DNA of 64,000 nt, taken from positions 2,046,001 through 2,110,000 of the forward strand of contig NZ_SBHM01000007.1 of assembly GCF_004028095.1 (NCBI RefSeq), given 5' to 3'. The translations under genes were made by a program, and so were the position numbers. Position 1 is the stretch's first letter; every line of letters begins with the position of its first letter. Shown here in pieces: positions 43,009-51,911 of this stretch. The DNA comes from Paenarthrobacter ureafaciens (GTDB lineage Bacteria > Actinomycetota > Actinomycetes > Actinomycetales > Micrococcaceae). The notes below the pieces were generated by a model. It was not told the DNA's origin and ran no database searches. It was given only the letters and a program-made list of their open reading frames with translations.

Positions 43009-45041
43009 ACGGCGATCTCCGGCTTCAACGTCTTGAGGGTCCACGTCTTATGTTTGCGGACTGCAAGGGTGGACAGTACTGCTCCCAGCACAGTGTAGCC
43101 AAGCAGGCCCAGTACCGTTGGCCAGATCATGGTCAGTTCGCCACCGTAGATCAGGTGCCGCATACCGGTGACCACGTAACCCATGGGCAGGACTTCATGG
43201 ACTACGTGCAGCGGCATTGGCGTGGTTTGCCAAGGGAACGTGCCGCCCGAGGAAACCAACTGGAGGACCAGCAGGATCAGCACCACGAACTTGCCCGGCG
43301 TACCCAGGAAGGCCACGATTCCTTGGATGATCGCGCTGAATGCCATCGCCGCGGCCAGCATGAACAGCCACGTGCCCACGGGGTGTGCCGGGTTCAGCCC
43401 CAGGCCCAGGTCCACAACGAGCGTCAGGACGGTGGCCTGCAGGACGGAGACGGCGAAGAACGGCAGCCAGCCGCCGACGGCGATTTTCCATGAGCGTGCA
43501 TTGGATGCCAGTGCCCGTTGGGTGATGGGCCGCATGGCCTGAACAAGCATGAACACGCCGATCCACAGGGCCAGGGTGAGGAAGAACGGTGCCAGGCCCG
43601 CGCCATAGGAGCTCGCCTTGGCCTGGGAGATGTTGTCCACCGCCACGGGGTCGGCGATCACCTTGGAAACGTTGCTCTTCTGTTCGTCATTGGGGTTCGG
43701 AATGTCGCCCGCGCCCTTGGACAGTTCAGAGGCCAGGGTGCCGGCGCCATCGGATGCCGTCACTGCTCCGGTGGCGAGTTGTCCGGCGCCGTCGTCCAGC
43801 CGGTGTGCGCCGCCGTCGAGCTTGGTGGCTCCCTCCAACGCGGCCTGTTGGCCGCTTGCCAAGGTGGATGCACCGCTGCTGAGCTGGTCCGCGCCGGCGG
43901 AGGCCTTGCCGATGGCGTCCGTCAGCGCAGGCGTTGCTGCGGCGAGTTTCGCGGCCCCGGCACTCACTGCGGCTGAGCCGTCGGAGAGCTGCTGGATCTT
44001 GGCCGCGTCATCGGCGATCTTCGTCCTGGCGTCCGACACCGGGCCGGAAGCCGCTGCCGCGTCGAACTCCGCCAGGACCTTGGCTGCCTGTTCCGGCGTC
44101 AGAACACCTGCCGCGACCAGCTTGGAGTTGGCCTCCACGACGCGGTTTCGCATGCCCTTGTCCGCTGCGTCCAACTGCCCGACGACGTCCTGCACCTTCG
44201 CGTTCAGCTGCGCATTTCCGGCGGCTACTTGGGCGGCCCCGTCGGCAAGTTTGCGCGAATCGGCCGGCAGCGTGGCGGTCTTGTCCTGCAATTCGTTGAG
44301 CCCGGAACTGAGCTGGCCGGCTCCGGTGTTGAGCTGATTGGCGCCGTCACGGAGTTTCGTCTGGCCGCCAACCAGCTGGTCGGCGCCGGTAGCCAACTCC
44401 GTGGTGCCGGCGTGAAGGGTTGCAGCGCCATCACGGAGTTTGCCGACGCCGACAGCGAGCTCCCCGGCGCCGTCGGCGGCTTTGACGATGGAGGCGTGGA
44501 TGGTGCCGAAGCCCGTGAGGAGTTGGTTGGCTGTTTCCTCGCCTACTTCCTTGGCCACGGTGGAGTGCACCGCGGTGGTGAGTTTGTCCACGATGGTGCT
44601 GAGGAGGTAGTTGTTCGCGTCATTGGTGGTGACGTGGAGCATGGCCTGATCGGCGGCGTCGAAGCTGCCCGGAGAGGCGAGGTTCGCGGAGAAGTCCTCG
44701 GGGATCCGCAACGCGAAGGCGTATTTGCCGGTCTTGACCCCGGCGTCCGCCTCCTCGGCGTTGGCGACTTGTTTCCAGTTGAAGACGTGCCCGTCCACCA
44801 GGTTGTCTGCCACTTTCTTGCCGGCCTGCAGTTCCGCGCCGTCCTGTGATGTGGCGCCCTTGTCTTCCACCACCAAGGCAGCGTCGATCCGGTCCAGGTT
44901 TCCGTACGGATCCCAGTTCGCGTAGAGGTACACGGCTCCGTACAGCAGGGGAACCATGGTGAGGGCGAGGATGGTCAGCTTGGGCAGGAGCCCGCCGGTC
45001 ATGCGCTTGAGTTCGGAGCGGGCGAGCCGCAGAACAGTCAC
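43005..45041 (-). CDS. YhgE/Pip family membrane protein
   Basis: 678 residues. N-terminal helix (TILALTMVPLLYGAVYLYANWDPYGN) with the family motif LYANWDPYGN, then ~400 residues of repeated GA-rich, GADQLxxGxxxL-type helical segments, then five or six C-terminal helices of ABC-2 type. Such proteins include phage-infection proteins and parts of type VII/export systems. The GTG start overlaps the ABC stop (GTGA) and has AAAGGA 7 nt ahead. It pairs with the ATPase-like gene before it. Confidence 0.9.
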   Translation of the reverse strand: MTVLRLARSELKRMTGGLLPKLTILALTMVPLLYGAVYLYANWDPYGNLDRIDAALVVEDKGATSQDGAELQAGKKVADNLVDGHVFNWKQVANAEEADAGVKTGKYAFALRIPEDFSANLASPGSFDAADQAMLHVTTNDANNYLLSTIVDKLTTAVHSTVAKEVGEETANQLLTGFGTIHASIVKAADGAGELAVGVGKLRDGAATLHAGTTELATGADQLVGGQTKLRDGANQLNTGAGQLSSGLNELQDKTATLPADSRKLADGAAQVAAGNAQLNAKVQDVVGQLDAADKGMRNRVVEANSKLVAAGVLTPEQAAKVLAEFDAAAASGPVSDARTKIADDAAKIQQLSDGSAAVSAGAAKLAAATPALTDAIGKASAGADQLSSGASTLASGQQAALEGATKLDGGAHRLDDGAGQLATGAVTASDGAGTLASELSKGAGDIPNPNDEQKSNVSKVIADPVAVDNISQAKASSYGAGLAPFFLTLALWIGVFMLVQAMRPITQRALASNARSWKIAVGGWLPFFAVSVLQATVLTLVVDLGLGLNPAHPVGTWLFMLAAAMAFSAIIQGIVAFLGTPGKFVVLILLVLQLVSSGGTFPWQTTPMPLHVVHEVLPMGYVVTGMRHLIYGGELTMIWPTVLGLLGYTVLGAVLSTLAVRKHKTWTLKTLKPEIAV

Positions 45042-45745
45042 GGTGCAGTCCTTTGGAGGTGGTGGGTTGGAACAGGTTCGGTGCTTTCGGGTGTCGGCTC
45101 TGCCTCCGGTTCGGCCGGGCGCCGGACCGAGTTGCCGATCACCGCTGCGGGGCCTGTCCAGTTGTCCGGAAGGGCTGAAACGATCCCGACGACGGCGAGC
45201 GGCCGCCCGGCGTCGGAGGCCAACGCCTGAAGTCGAGGCAACCACGCGGCGGGGTCGGCACTATGGCGGTCTGGTGAGTCGACCACCAGGAGGTCCACGG
45301 CGGGATCAGCCAGTGCGAGGGCGGTCAGTAGTTCCAAGCGGCGGCCGGGCGGCAGCTGTTCAATCCAGAGTCCGGCAATGTCCTCGAACCGGTTGACCTT
45401 CAGCCATGGCTTGCTGAGCAATGCGCCGCGGTAACGGCGCGGGATGAGCGCCAGGTCCTCGGTGACCAGGTCACGGACGCTGAGGTGCTGTTCCGGTTCG
45501 TTGACGCCGGGGGAGTCCACCAAGGCGCTGGCGGCCCGGATCTTCCTGGTTTTTGGCTGGTTGTCCCAGCTCAGCGTCCCGCTGCCCGGCTTCATCCGGC
45601 CGCTGAGGGCCAGCGCCAGGGCGGTCCGTTGTTCCTGTCCTTGGCCGGAAACCAGGAGGAGTTCGCCGCGCTTGGCTTCGAGGGATGTTGGCGGGAGGAG
45701 ATCGGTTCGCCGGCCGTTGATGTGAAGTTGCTGTGCAGACAGCAC
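45038..45745 (-). CDS. ABC-type ATPase-like protein with degenerate nucleotide-binding motifs
   Basis: 235 residues. The layout matches ABC ATPases, yet Walker A reads SGQGQEQRTALALAL (no GKS/T), the signature reads LPPGRRLELLTALALADPAV (LSGGQ lost), and Walker B VDLLVVDSPD lacks the following Glu. So it is unlikely to hydrolyse ATP in the usual way. It is translationally coupled to YhgE. GAAAGG precedes the GTG start, and the promoter upstream contains a TetR operator. Confidence 0.75.
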   Translation of the reverse strand: MLSAQQLHINGRRTDLLPPTSLEAKRGELLLVSGQGQEQRTALALALSGRMKPGSGTLSWDNQPKTRKIRAASALVDSPGVNEPEQHLSVRDLVTEDLALIPRRYRGALLSKPWLKVNRFEDIAGLWIEQLPPGRRLELLTALALADPAVDLLVVDSPDRHSADPAAWLPRLQALASDAGRPLAVVGIVSALPDNWTGPAAVIGNSVRRPAEPEAEPTPESTEPVPTHHLQRTAP

Positions 45746-45780
45746 GGGCAGGGCCTTTCGGAGTAACGATGTCTGAGTCG

Positions 45781-45809
45781 AGTCTAACTAAACTGACCGG
45801 TCAGTTCAA
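45781..45809 (-). promoter_or_regulatory. Promoter with embedded TetR operator
   Basis: TTGAAC (45809-45804), 17-nt spacer, TAGACT (45786-45781) on the minus strand. The perfect palindrome AACTGACCGGTCAGTT (45791-45806) covers the spacer, so a bound TetR dimer would block polymerase. The TetR gene is in the same operon. Confidence 0.8.
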
Positions 45810-45843
45810 ATAGCAAGCTCTCACAACCGGACGGCTCCCGGCG

Positions 45844-45849
45844 TAGGCT
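45844..45849 (+). promoter_or_regulatory. -10 box (TAGGCT) for a leaderless start at 45856
   Basis: TAGGCT, 6 nt, then ATG. Confidence 0.6.
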
Positions 45850-45855
45850 TCTCCC

Positions 45856-47310
45856 ATGACTGCCGAAAATTCCCGCGAATTCGACGTAATCGTGATCGGC
45901 GCGGGCGCCGTCGGAGAGAACGTCGCGGACCGTGTGGTGCAAGGCGGTTTGTCTGCCGTGGTGATCGAAGCCGAGCTCGTGGGCGGTGAGTGTTCGTACT
46001 GGGCCTGCGTCCCTTCCAAAGCCCTCCTCCGTCCCGGCAGCGCCTTGCACGCAGCCCAGCTGATCCCCGGCGCAACCGAGGCCATTACGGGAGTCCTGGA
46101 TGCTGAAGCAGCCCTCAAACACCGGGACTGGTTCACCAACAACTGGCAGGACGGCAGCCAGGTGGAATGGCTTGAGAGCACGGGCATTGAGCTCATCCGG
46201 GGACGGGGACGAATTACCGGGCCCCGCGAAGTCCAAGTCGATGGCCTGGACGGTAACAGCTACGCGCTCAAGGCCCACCACGCCGTGGTCATCGCTACGG
46301 GTTCCAGCCCCACGGTCCCCGACGTGGAAGGATTGTCCGACGTTCCGTTCTGGACCACCCGGGGAGCCACCGCAGCCAAGAAGATACCCAGGCGGCTCGC
46401 CGTCCTCGGCGGGGGAGTGGCCGGAGTCGAGCTGGCCCAGGCCTTTGCCCGGCTGGGCTCCATGGTCACGCTCATCGCCCGGAGCCGCTTGCTCGGCAGC
46501 TACCCGGAGGAAGCCGCCGCACTGGTCCTCGCCGGGCTCAGGGCGGACGGCGTGGCAGTGCACCTGCACACCGACGTCGACAAGGTGGAAGAGGACGACG
46601 ACGGGTCACTGACCATCACGTTCGACGGAAGTACCGTGAGCGCAGACGAACTCCTGGTTGCTTCCGGGAGGCACCCCGCATTGGCAAACCTCGGCCTGGA
46701 AAATGTGGGCCTCGCCGCCGACGGCGGGAAGCTCACACTGACCACGGACGTCAGCGGGCTGGTGGACGGCCCGGCAAGCGACGGCACCAGCGGCTACTGG
46801 CTCTACGCTGTGGGCGACGCTGCCGGGAAGGCCTTGCTGACTCATCAGGGAAAGTACGCGGCCCGCGCCACCGGAGACGCAATCGTCGCACGGGCCAAGG
46901 GCAAGCTGCATGGCACGCCCAAGCCTTGGAGCCCTTGGGCCCAAACCGCCAACCACCACGCTGTACCGAGCGTCGTGTTCACGGACCCCGAAGTTGCCTC
47001 CGTAGGCCCGAGCCTTGAGCAGGCTCTTCTGGACGGAAAGAACGTCACGGGTGTCGAATTACCCATCAACGTCTCCGGATCGCAGCTCTACTCGCCCGAC
47101 TACAAAGGCTGGGCGCAGATCGTCGTCGATGAGGACCGCCGGGTCATTCTGGGCGCAACCTTCGCGGGTCCCGGGGTAGCTGAACTCCTCCACGCCGCGA
47201 CCATCGCGATTGTGGGCGAGGTACCCCTTGACCGCCTCTGGCACGCCGTCCCGGCCTTCCCCACCCTGAGCGAAGTGTGGCTTCGCTTGCTGGAGAAGTA
47301 CGGGCTCTAA
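45856..47310 (+). CDS. FAD-dependent pyridine nucleotide-disulfide oxidoreductase (Lpd-like)
   Basis: 484 residues. FAD motif VIVIGAGAVGENVADRVV, redox-active GECSYWACVPSK (CxxxxC), NAD motif LAVLGGGVAGVELAQAFARLG, and YAVGDAAGK. The C-terminal signature reads FPTLSEVW where lipoamide dehydrogenases have HPTLSE, so the usual His is replaced by Phe. It is therefore perhaps a quinone or thiol reductase. It is divergent from the TetR/YhgE operon and, by its own promoter, separately expressed. Confidence 0.85.
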   Translation: MTAENSREFDVIVIGAGAVGENVADRVVQGGLSAVVIEAELVGGECSYWACVPSKALLRPGSALHAAQLIPGATEAITGVLDAEAALKHRDWFTNNWQDGSQVEWLESTGIELIRGRGRITGPREVQVDGLDGNSYALKAHHAVVIATGSSPTVPDVEGLSDVPFWTTRGATAAKKIPRRLAVLGGGVAGVELAQAFARLGSMVTLIARSRLLGSYPEEAAALVLAGLRADGVAVHLHTDVDKVEEDDDGSLTITFDGSTVSADELLVASGRHPALANLGLENVGLAADGGKLTLTTDVSGLVDGPASDGTSGYWLYAVGDAAGKALLTHQGKYAARATGDAIVARAKGKLHGTPKPWSPWAQTANHHAVPSVVFTDPEVASVGPSLEQALLDGKNVTGVELPINVSGSQLYSPDYKGWAQIVVDEDRRVILGATFAGPGVAELLHAATIAIVGEVPLDRLWHAVPAFPTLSEVWLRLLEKYGL

Positions 47311-47320
47311 GCTGCGACCG

Positions 47321-47417
47321 CAAAAATTTGCTGCATCATTCCCGTCTGAACCCTCGTATCCCCTATAACTACGGGGTTGCGGGAAGGGCATGCGGCTAAT
47401 GATTGAGCAAATTTTGG
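47321..47417. terminator. AT-rich inverted repeat at the convergent Lpd/nanE junction
   Basis: Arms of 20 nt (47321-47340, 47398-47417; core AAATTTGCT) enclose ~57 nt. An A/T-rich stem in GC-rich DNA could give a terminator in both directions. Confidence 0.45.
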
Positions 47418-47419
47418 TG

Positions 47420-48106
47420 CTACGCGTGCATCGCACCCTTGAACCAGCCCGTAATGGACGCCGGGTGGGTGATGGCCGTGCCGGCCACTACTGCGAAGGC
47501 GCCGGCATCGAGGGCCTGCCGGGCATGGGCGGGTGTATGGATGCGGCCCTCGGCGATAAGCGGTTTGCCCAGGTTCGCCGAAGCGATTTCCGCCAGCAAC
47601 GCCAGGTCCGGCCCATCGGTCTTGGGGCGCTCGCCAGAGTACCCGGCGAGGGTGGTTCCGATGAGGTCTGCACCGCCTTGGACGGCAGCGGCAGCGTCGT
47701 CGAACGAGCCGCAGTCGGCCATCACCAAGGCATGGGATTCGGCATGGATACCGGCAATGGTCTCTGCCAGGGACAGGCCGTCCGGCCGGGCACGCCGAGT
47801 CCCGTCAATGGCCACCACATGCGCGCCGGCATTCGCCACGGCAAGGGCATGACGGAGGGTGGGTGTGATGAAGACGCCGTCGTGGCCGTCTTTCCAGAGT
47901 CCGATCACCGGCACCTCGACGGCGGCGCGGGTGAACTGCACGTCCGCCAACCCTTGGACGCGGACGGCCGCAGCACCGCCAATGACTGCGGAAGCCGCCA
48001 CCTGGCCGGTGGTGCGGGGATCACGCATGGGCTCGCCGGGGTACGCCTGGCAGGAAACAATCAGCTGGGAACGGAGGGCCTCGAGGCCTTCGGCGGTGAG
48101 GATCAT
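47420..48106 (-). CDS. nanE: N-acetylmannosamine-6-phosphate 2-epimerase
   Basis: 228 residues, TIM barrel. Converts ManNAc-6-P to GlcNAc-6-P in sialic-acid breakdown. Motifs LIVSCQAYPGEPM near the start, VIGLWKDGHDGVFITPTL with the catalytic Lys, ADCGSFDDAAAA and LIAEGRIHTP agree with NanE. It is 10 nt after the ROK kinase and last in the nan operon. Confidence 0.93.
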   Translation of the reverse strand: MILTAEGLEALRSQLIVSCQAYPGEPMRDPRTTGQVAASAVIGGAAAVRVQGLADVQFTRAAVEVPVIGLWKDGHDGVFITPTLRHALAVANAGAHVVAIDGTRRARPDGLSLAETIAGIHAESHALVMADCGSFDDAAAAVQGGADLIGTTLAGYSGERPKTDGPDLALLAEIASANLGKPLIAEGRIHTPAHARQALDAGAFAVVAGTAITHPASITGWFKGAMHA

Positions 48107-48116
48107 GGTCCCTTCC

Positions 48117-49124
48117 TTACTTAAGAACGAGTTTCGCAGCGCCGACGATCGCCGCCGTATTACCCAAGGTGGCGCGAACTACCGGTACGGAAGCCAAAGG
48201 GGCCAGGAGTTCCTGGCGCAGGGCGGTCTCCATGGGCTTCCACCAAAGCTCCCCGGCGTCGGCAAGGCCGCCGGACACCACCACGACTTCAGGGTCAAGG
48301 ATATTGATGAGGCCGCCCAGGGCTTGCCCGGCGGCTTTGGCACCGAGCCCGACGGCGGCACGGGCGGCGACCACGGCACCGGGAGCGGCGCCGGCAGTGG
48401 CAGCGACGCCGCTCACGGCGTCGTGGTTCCCCTGGGCGATCGCGAACACACCACGGGTATCGGCGGCCTCCGACGCCAGACCACCGAACCGGAGGTAGGC
48501 CGCGTGGATGGCGGGCCCGGAAGCGACGGCTTCCACGTGCCCGAAACCACCGCACACGCAGGGCAGCGGATTTCCGTCCACTACGGCGTAGGGGGACGCG
48601 AAGTGCCCCACATGGCCGCCAACAAAACGGTGTCCCAGGAACGGCGAGCCGTTCAGGACAAAGCTGCCGCCCACGCCTGTACCGAAGGCGACCATGAGGG
48701 AACTGTCGGTGCCTGCGGCTGCACCCAGCCATGCCTCGCCGAGGGCGTGCGCATGGACGTCGTTGACGGCCCGGACCGGAAGTCCCACACGGGCGGAGAG
48801 CCCTGCAACAAGCTTCGTTCCGGTCCAGCCCAGGATGGCATCCGTTGCGGAGACCACGGTCCCGGCCGCGGCGTCGATGACTCCCGCGGAGCCGACGCCG
48901 ACGCCGGACGCTGTCAGTCCGGCGTCGGCAGCGCGCTCAACCAAGCCCGAAACCAGCGCTGCGGTGGCATCCAGGATTGCTTCGCCACCGGTCCGGTTCA
49001 GCGTCGGAATGGTCCCCGACATCAGTACCTCCCCCGACTCTGAGACAACCCCGGCGGCGGTTTTGGTACCGCCGAGGTCAACGCCGATCACGTGGGTCAT
49101 GGAAGCGGTCATCGAACCGGTCAT
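48117..49124 (-). CDS. nanK: ROK-family sugar kinase, probably N-acetylmannosamine kinase
   Basis: 335 residues. ATP motif VIGVDLGGTKTAAG, sugar site NDVHAHALGEAW with the catalytic Asp, zinc-type region GHVGHFASPYAVVDGNPLPCVCGGFGHVE with the ROK cysteines, and C-terminal VVVSGGLADAG. ROK kinases accept glucose or ManNAc; between NanA and NanE, ManNAc is the likely substrate. Three ATGs (49124, 49112, 49100) are possible starts; the first is 6 nt after nanA. Confidence 0.85.
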   Translation of the reverse strand: MTGSMTASMTHVIGVDLGGTKTAAGVVSESGEVLMSGTIPTLNRTGGEAILDATAALVSGLVERAADAGLTASGVGVGSAGVIDAAAGTVVSATDAILGWTGTKLVAGLSARVGLPVRAVNDVHAHALGEAWLGAAAGTDSSLMVAFGTGVGGSFVLNGSPFLGHRFVGGHVGHFASPYAVVDGNPLPCVCGGFGHVEAVASGPAIHAAYLRFGGLASEAADTRGVFAIAQGNHDAVSGVAATAGAAPGAVVAARAAVGLGAKAAGQALGGLINILDPEVVVVSGGLADAGELWWKPMETALRQELLAPLASVPVVRATLGNTAAIVGAAKLVLK

Positions 49125-49130
49125 TGAGGA

Positions 49131-50048
49131 CTAGACCAGCCCGTTGCGTTCCAGGATGGCGCGGATCGCGGCGGTCTCTGCGTCGTTCAGGGTCAGCATG
49201 GGCTGACTCATGGTGTTGGACTCGATGATGCCCATCACCTGCAGGGCGGTCTTGAAAGCGCCCAGGCCCGCAGCGCCGCCGGAAACGCGGCCGTTGGGGG
49301 TGTAGACGATCTCGAACACATCGGCCAGACGGTCTTGTTCCCGCGCGGCCAGGGCCCAGTCTCCAGCCTGCGCGGCATCGAAGAGGCGGCGGTAGCCGGC
49401 CGGATCAACGTTGCCGAGGCCGGGAACAACGCCCTGTGCGCCGCCGAGGAGTGCGCCGTCCACCACCACTTCGTGTCCGGTGAAGATATCGAAATTGGGG
49501 ATGTCCTTGGCCTGCAGCAGCAGTTGGCGGAAGGAGACGTCGTCGCCGGAGGAGTCCTTGACGCCGGCAATCACGCCGTCGCGGCCAAGCCGGACCAGGA
49601 GGTCGGTGGGCAGCTTGAAGTGGGTGCGGACGGGCACGTCGTAGGCGAAGATCGGCTTGTCGATGGCCGCGTGGATGCTGCGGAAATGGGTTTCGGTCTC
49701 CGCGACGTTGCCGATCGCGTAGTACATGGACGTGACAACGATCGCGTCGGCGCCGAGGTCCACTACCTTCCGGGCTTCCTCGATGACGCGGTTGGTGGTC
49801 TGCTCGTTGGCACCCACAATCAGGGGAACCGCACCTGCGTTGGCTTCGGCGATGGTGGTGACCACCAGTTCGCGCTCGGCGTTGGTCAGGTAGGGGACCT
49901 CGCCGGAGGAGCCCAGGACGAAGAGCCCGGCCACACCGCCGTCGATCAGGTGCTTGGTGACGTTCTTCAGCGAGTCGGTGTCGACGCTGCCGTCGGCGTG
50001 GCGGGGGGTGATGACCGGGGGAATGACGCCCTGGAACTGAGTGGACAC
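49131..50048 (-). CDS. nanA: N-acetylneuraminate lyase (DapA/NanA superfamily)
   Basis: 305 residues. Aldolase superfamily: GSSGEVPYLTNAERELVV, Schiff-base region with Tyr in MYYAIGN and FAYDVPVRTHFKLP and the Lys in VIAGVKDSSGDD. Context with nanK, nanE and a dpp-type transporter supports sialate lyase over dihydrodipicolinate synthase. The GTG at 50048 has GGAG 6 nt before it; the longer upstream frame overlaps the ATPase gene. Confidence 0.82.
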   Translation of the reverse strand: MSTQFQGVIPPVITPRHADGSVDTDSLKNVTKHLIDGGVAGLFVLGSSGEVPYLTNAERELVVTTIAEANAGAVPLIVGANEQTTNRVIEEARKVVDLGADAIVVTSMYYAIGNVAETETHFRSIHAAIDKPIFAYDVPVRTHFKLPTDLLVRLGRDGVIAGVKDSSGDDVSFRQLLLQAKDIPNFDIFTGHEVVVDGALLGGAQGVVPGLGNVDPAGYRRLFDAAQAGDWALAAREQDRLADVFEIVYTPNGRVSGGAAGLGAFKTALQVMGIIESNTMSQPMLTLNDAETAAIRAILERNGLV

Positions 50049-50085
50049 AGAAATCTCCGTTGGTTGTAACTTGTGAGGGGAAAAA

Positions 50086-50901
50086 CTAGATGTGGAGCAG
50101 GCTCGGCGCGGCGCCCAGCAGCTTTTTGGTGTAGTCGTTGCTCGGGTTGTCGAACACCTGCGCGGCGGTTCCTTGTTCGACGATCTTGCCGAAGTACATG
50201 ACGCAGATCCGGTCCGAGACATAGCGGACGGTCTGGATGTCGTGGGAAATGAACACCATGCCCAGGTTCAACTGCGTCTTCAGGTCGGAGAGCAGGTTCA
50301 ACACCTGTGCACGCACGGACACATCGAGCGCGGAGGTCGGTTCATCGGCCACGATGATGTCCGGGTCCAGGGCCAGTGCGCGGGCGATCGCCACACGCTG
50401 GCGCTGGCCGCCGGAAACCTGCGACGGCGTCACTTCGGCTGCCGATTGCGGCAGGCCAACCAGCGCCAGCAGTTCCTTGACCTTTGCCGCACGACTGGAC
50501 GCGGTGCCGATGCCGTGGACCTGCAGGGGATCGGTGAGGATGTCCTGGATGGTCATGCGCGGGTTCAGCGCCGTTGCCGGGTCCTGGAAAACCACGGACA
50601 CGGAACGGCCGAACTCCTTGCGCATGGCCGCGTTGCGCTTGATGGCCGGCTTCCCGTGGAACAGGACCTTGCCCGACGTCGGGGGCTGGAGTCCGACCAG
50701 CACGGAGGCAAGCGTCGACTTGCCGCAGCCGGACTCACCGACGATGCCCACGGTCTCGCCGCGGCTGATGGTGAAGTCCACGCCGTCCACTGCCTTGACG
50801 ATGTTCGGCCTGAACAACCCGCCGGTCCGCGCATGGTGGTAGACCTTGACGTCCTTGAGCTCGATCACGGGCTTCGAATCCCGGCGAAGTGATTCGCTCA
50901 C
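50086..50901 (-). CDS. Oligopeptide/dpp-type ABC transporter ATPase (DppF-like)
   Basis: 271 residues. Walker A GIVGESGCGKST, Q-loop FQDPATALNPRMTI, signature VSGGQRQRVAIARALALDPDIIVADEPTSALD (Walker B plus Glu) and switch His in FISHD. Start is GTG 50901, overlapping the dppD stop (GTGA). With its partner ATPase it would power uptake of the solute bound by the protein at 51912; dpp-type systems for sialic acid are known (SatABCD). Confidence 0.93.
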   Translation of the reverse strand: MSESLRRDSKPVIELKDVKVYHHARTGGLFRPNIVKAVDGVDFTISRGETVGIVGESGCGKSTLASVLVGLQPPTSGKVLFHGKPAIKRNAAMRKEFGRSVSVVFQDPATALNPRMTIQDILTDPLQVHGIGTASSRAAKVKELLALVGLPQSAAEVTPSQVSGGQRQRVAIARALALDPDIIVADEPTSALDVSVRAQVLNLLSDLKTQLNLGMVFISHDIQTVRYVSDRICVMYFGKIVEQGTAAQVFDNPSNDYTKKLLGAAPSLLHI

Positions 50902-51764
50902 TTTGCGTCCTCCTTCAAGTGGCTGGCCCAGTAGTGGTCCGTGTCCTCACCGTTCGCCGAAGCGACGGGCGTGAGGACCAGCTTTTGGTGCGGGTCGGCG
51001 TCGGGCCTGAGCGAGCGGGCGGCGAAACGGTCACCGGTTGCGAAGTCGCGTGGCGACGGTACGGTTCCCGGGATCTGGTGCAACCTGGCGGCGTCGGCCT
51101 CGATGGACAGCACCGCACCCAGCAGGCCACGGGTGTATTCGTGCTTCGGGTTCTGCAGGAGCTCCGACGCCTGCGCGGACTCCACCACCTGGCCGGCGTA
51201 CATAACCGTGATGCGGTGGGCGAGGGAAGCGACCAAAGCGAGGTCGTGGCTGACAAACACCATGGCGAAGCCCAATTGCTCGCGCAACTCGTTGAGCAGG
51301 TCCACTACCTGTTTCTGGACGGTGACGTCCAAGGCTGTCGTGGGCTCGTCGGCCACCACGATCTTGGGCGAACGGGACAGGGCCATGGCGATCAGCACGC
51401 GCTGTCGCTGGCCGCCCGAGAGCTCGTGCGGGTAGCTGGCCAAGGTGCGGACGGGATCCAGCTTCACCATTTCCAGCAGCTCGGTCGGAGTCTTGCGGCC
51501 TCCGCGCTTGGTGAGCTGTTCCATCTGCTCCTTGATCTTCATGGACGGGTTCAGGGAGCTGAGGGCGTCCTGGTAGACCATGGCGATCTGTTCACCGCGC
51601 AGTCCGACGTAGGCCTTCGGATCGCTGTGCCCGGTCTTCGGATCCAGCAGTTCCTTGCCGTCGAACTTGATGGAACCACTGATGTAGGCGGTTTTCGGCA
51701 GGAGGCCCATGACCGCGAGCGAGGTGATGGATTTGCCGCAGCCGGACTCACCGACCAGCCCCAT
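50898..51764 (-). pseudogene. dpp-type ABC transporter ATPase, N-terminally truncated (DppD-like)
   Basis: 288 residues begin at the first start codon, an ATG that gives MGLVGESGCGKS, i.e. right at Walker A. The family has ~35-45 residues before this point (A-loop and first strands). Immediately upstream in frame is VREGET, the expected sequence, but before that the match ends and no start codon is found. The rest is complete: Q-loop YQDALSSLNPS, signature LSGGQRQRVLIAMALSRSPKIVVADEPTTALD, VSHD. It is called broken because of the missing N terminus and because both permease genes are absent. A sequencing or assembly error could mimic this. Confidence 0.7.
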
Positions 51765-51837
51765 CGTCTCGCCCTCACGGACACCTGCGGGAGGCGGTCG
51801 GTGCGCTTCGCTTCGATCGAGGTAGAGGTACAGCAGG

Positions 51838-51898
51838 GTTGCGGGCCCTGCCTTGCGGCCCGGGAGGGGAACCCGGGACGCAAGGCGGGCCCCGCAAC
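51838..51898 (-). terminator. Large hairpin after the solute-binding-protein gene
   Basis: 27-nt arms (GTTGCGGGGCCCG... on the minus strand) with three mismatches and a 7-nt loop. Such hairpins normally follow binding-protein genes and lower expression of later transporter genes. Directly after it the dppD remnant begins, so it marks the left edge of the apparent deletion. Confidence 0.75.
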
Positions 51899-51911
51899 GG
51901 TGGGGGACCGA

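Noticed and set aside
44000..44500. Repetitive GADQL segments as a tandem DNA repeat
   Set aside because: Protein-level helical periodicity typical of YhgE; the DNA units are too diverged.
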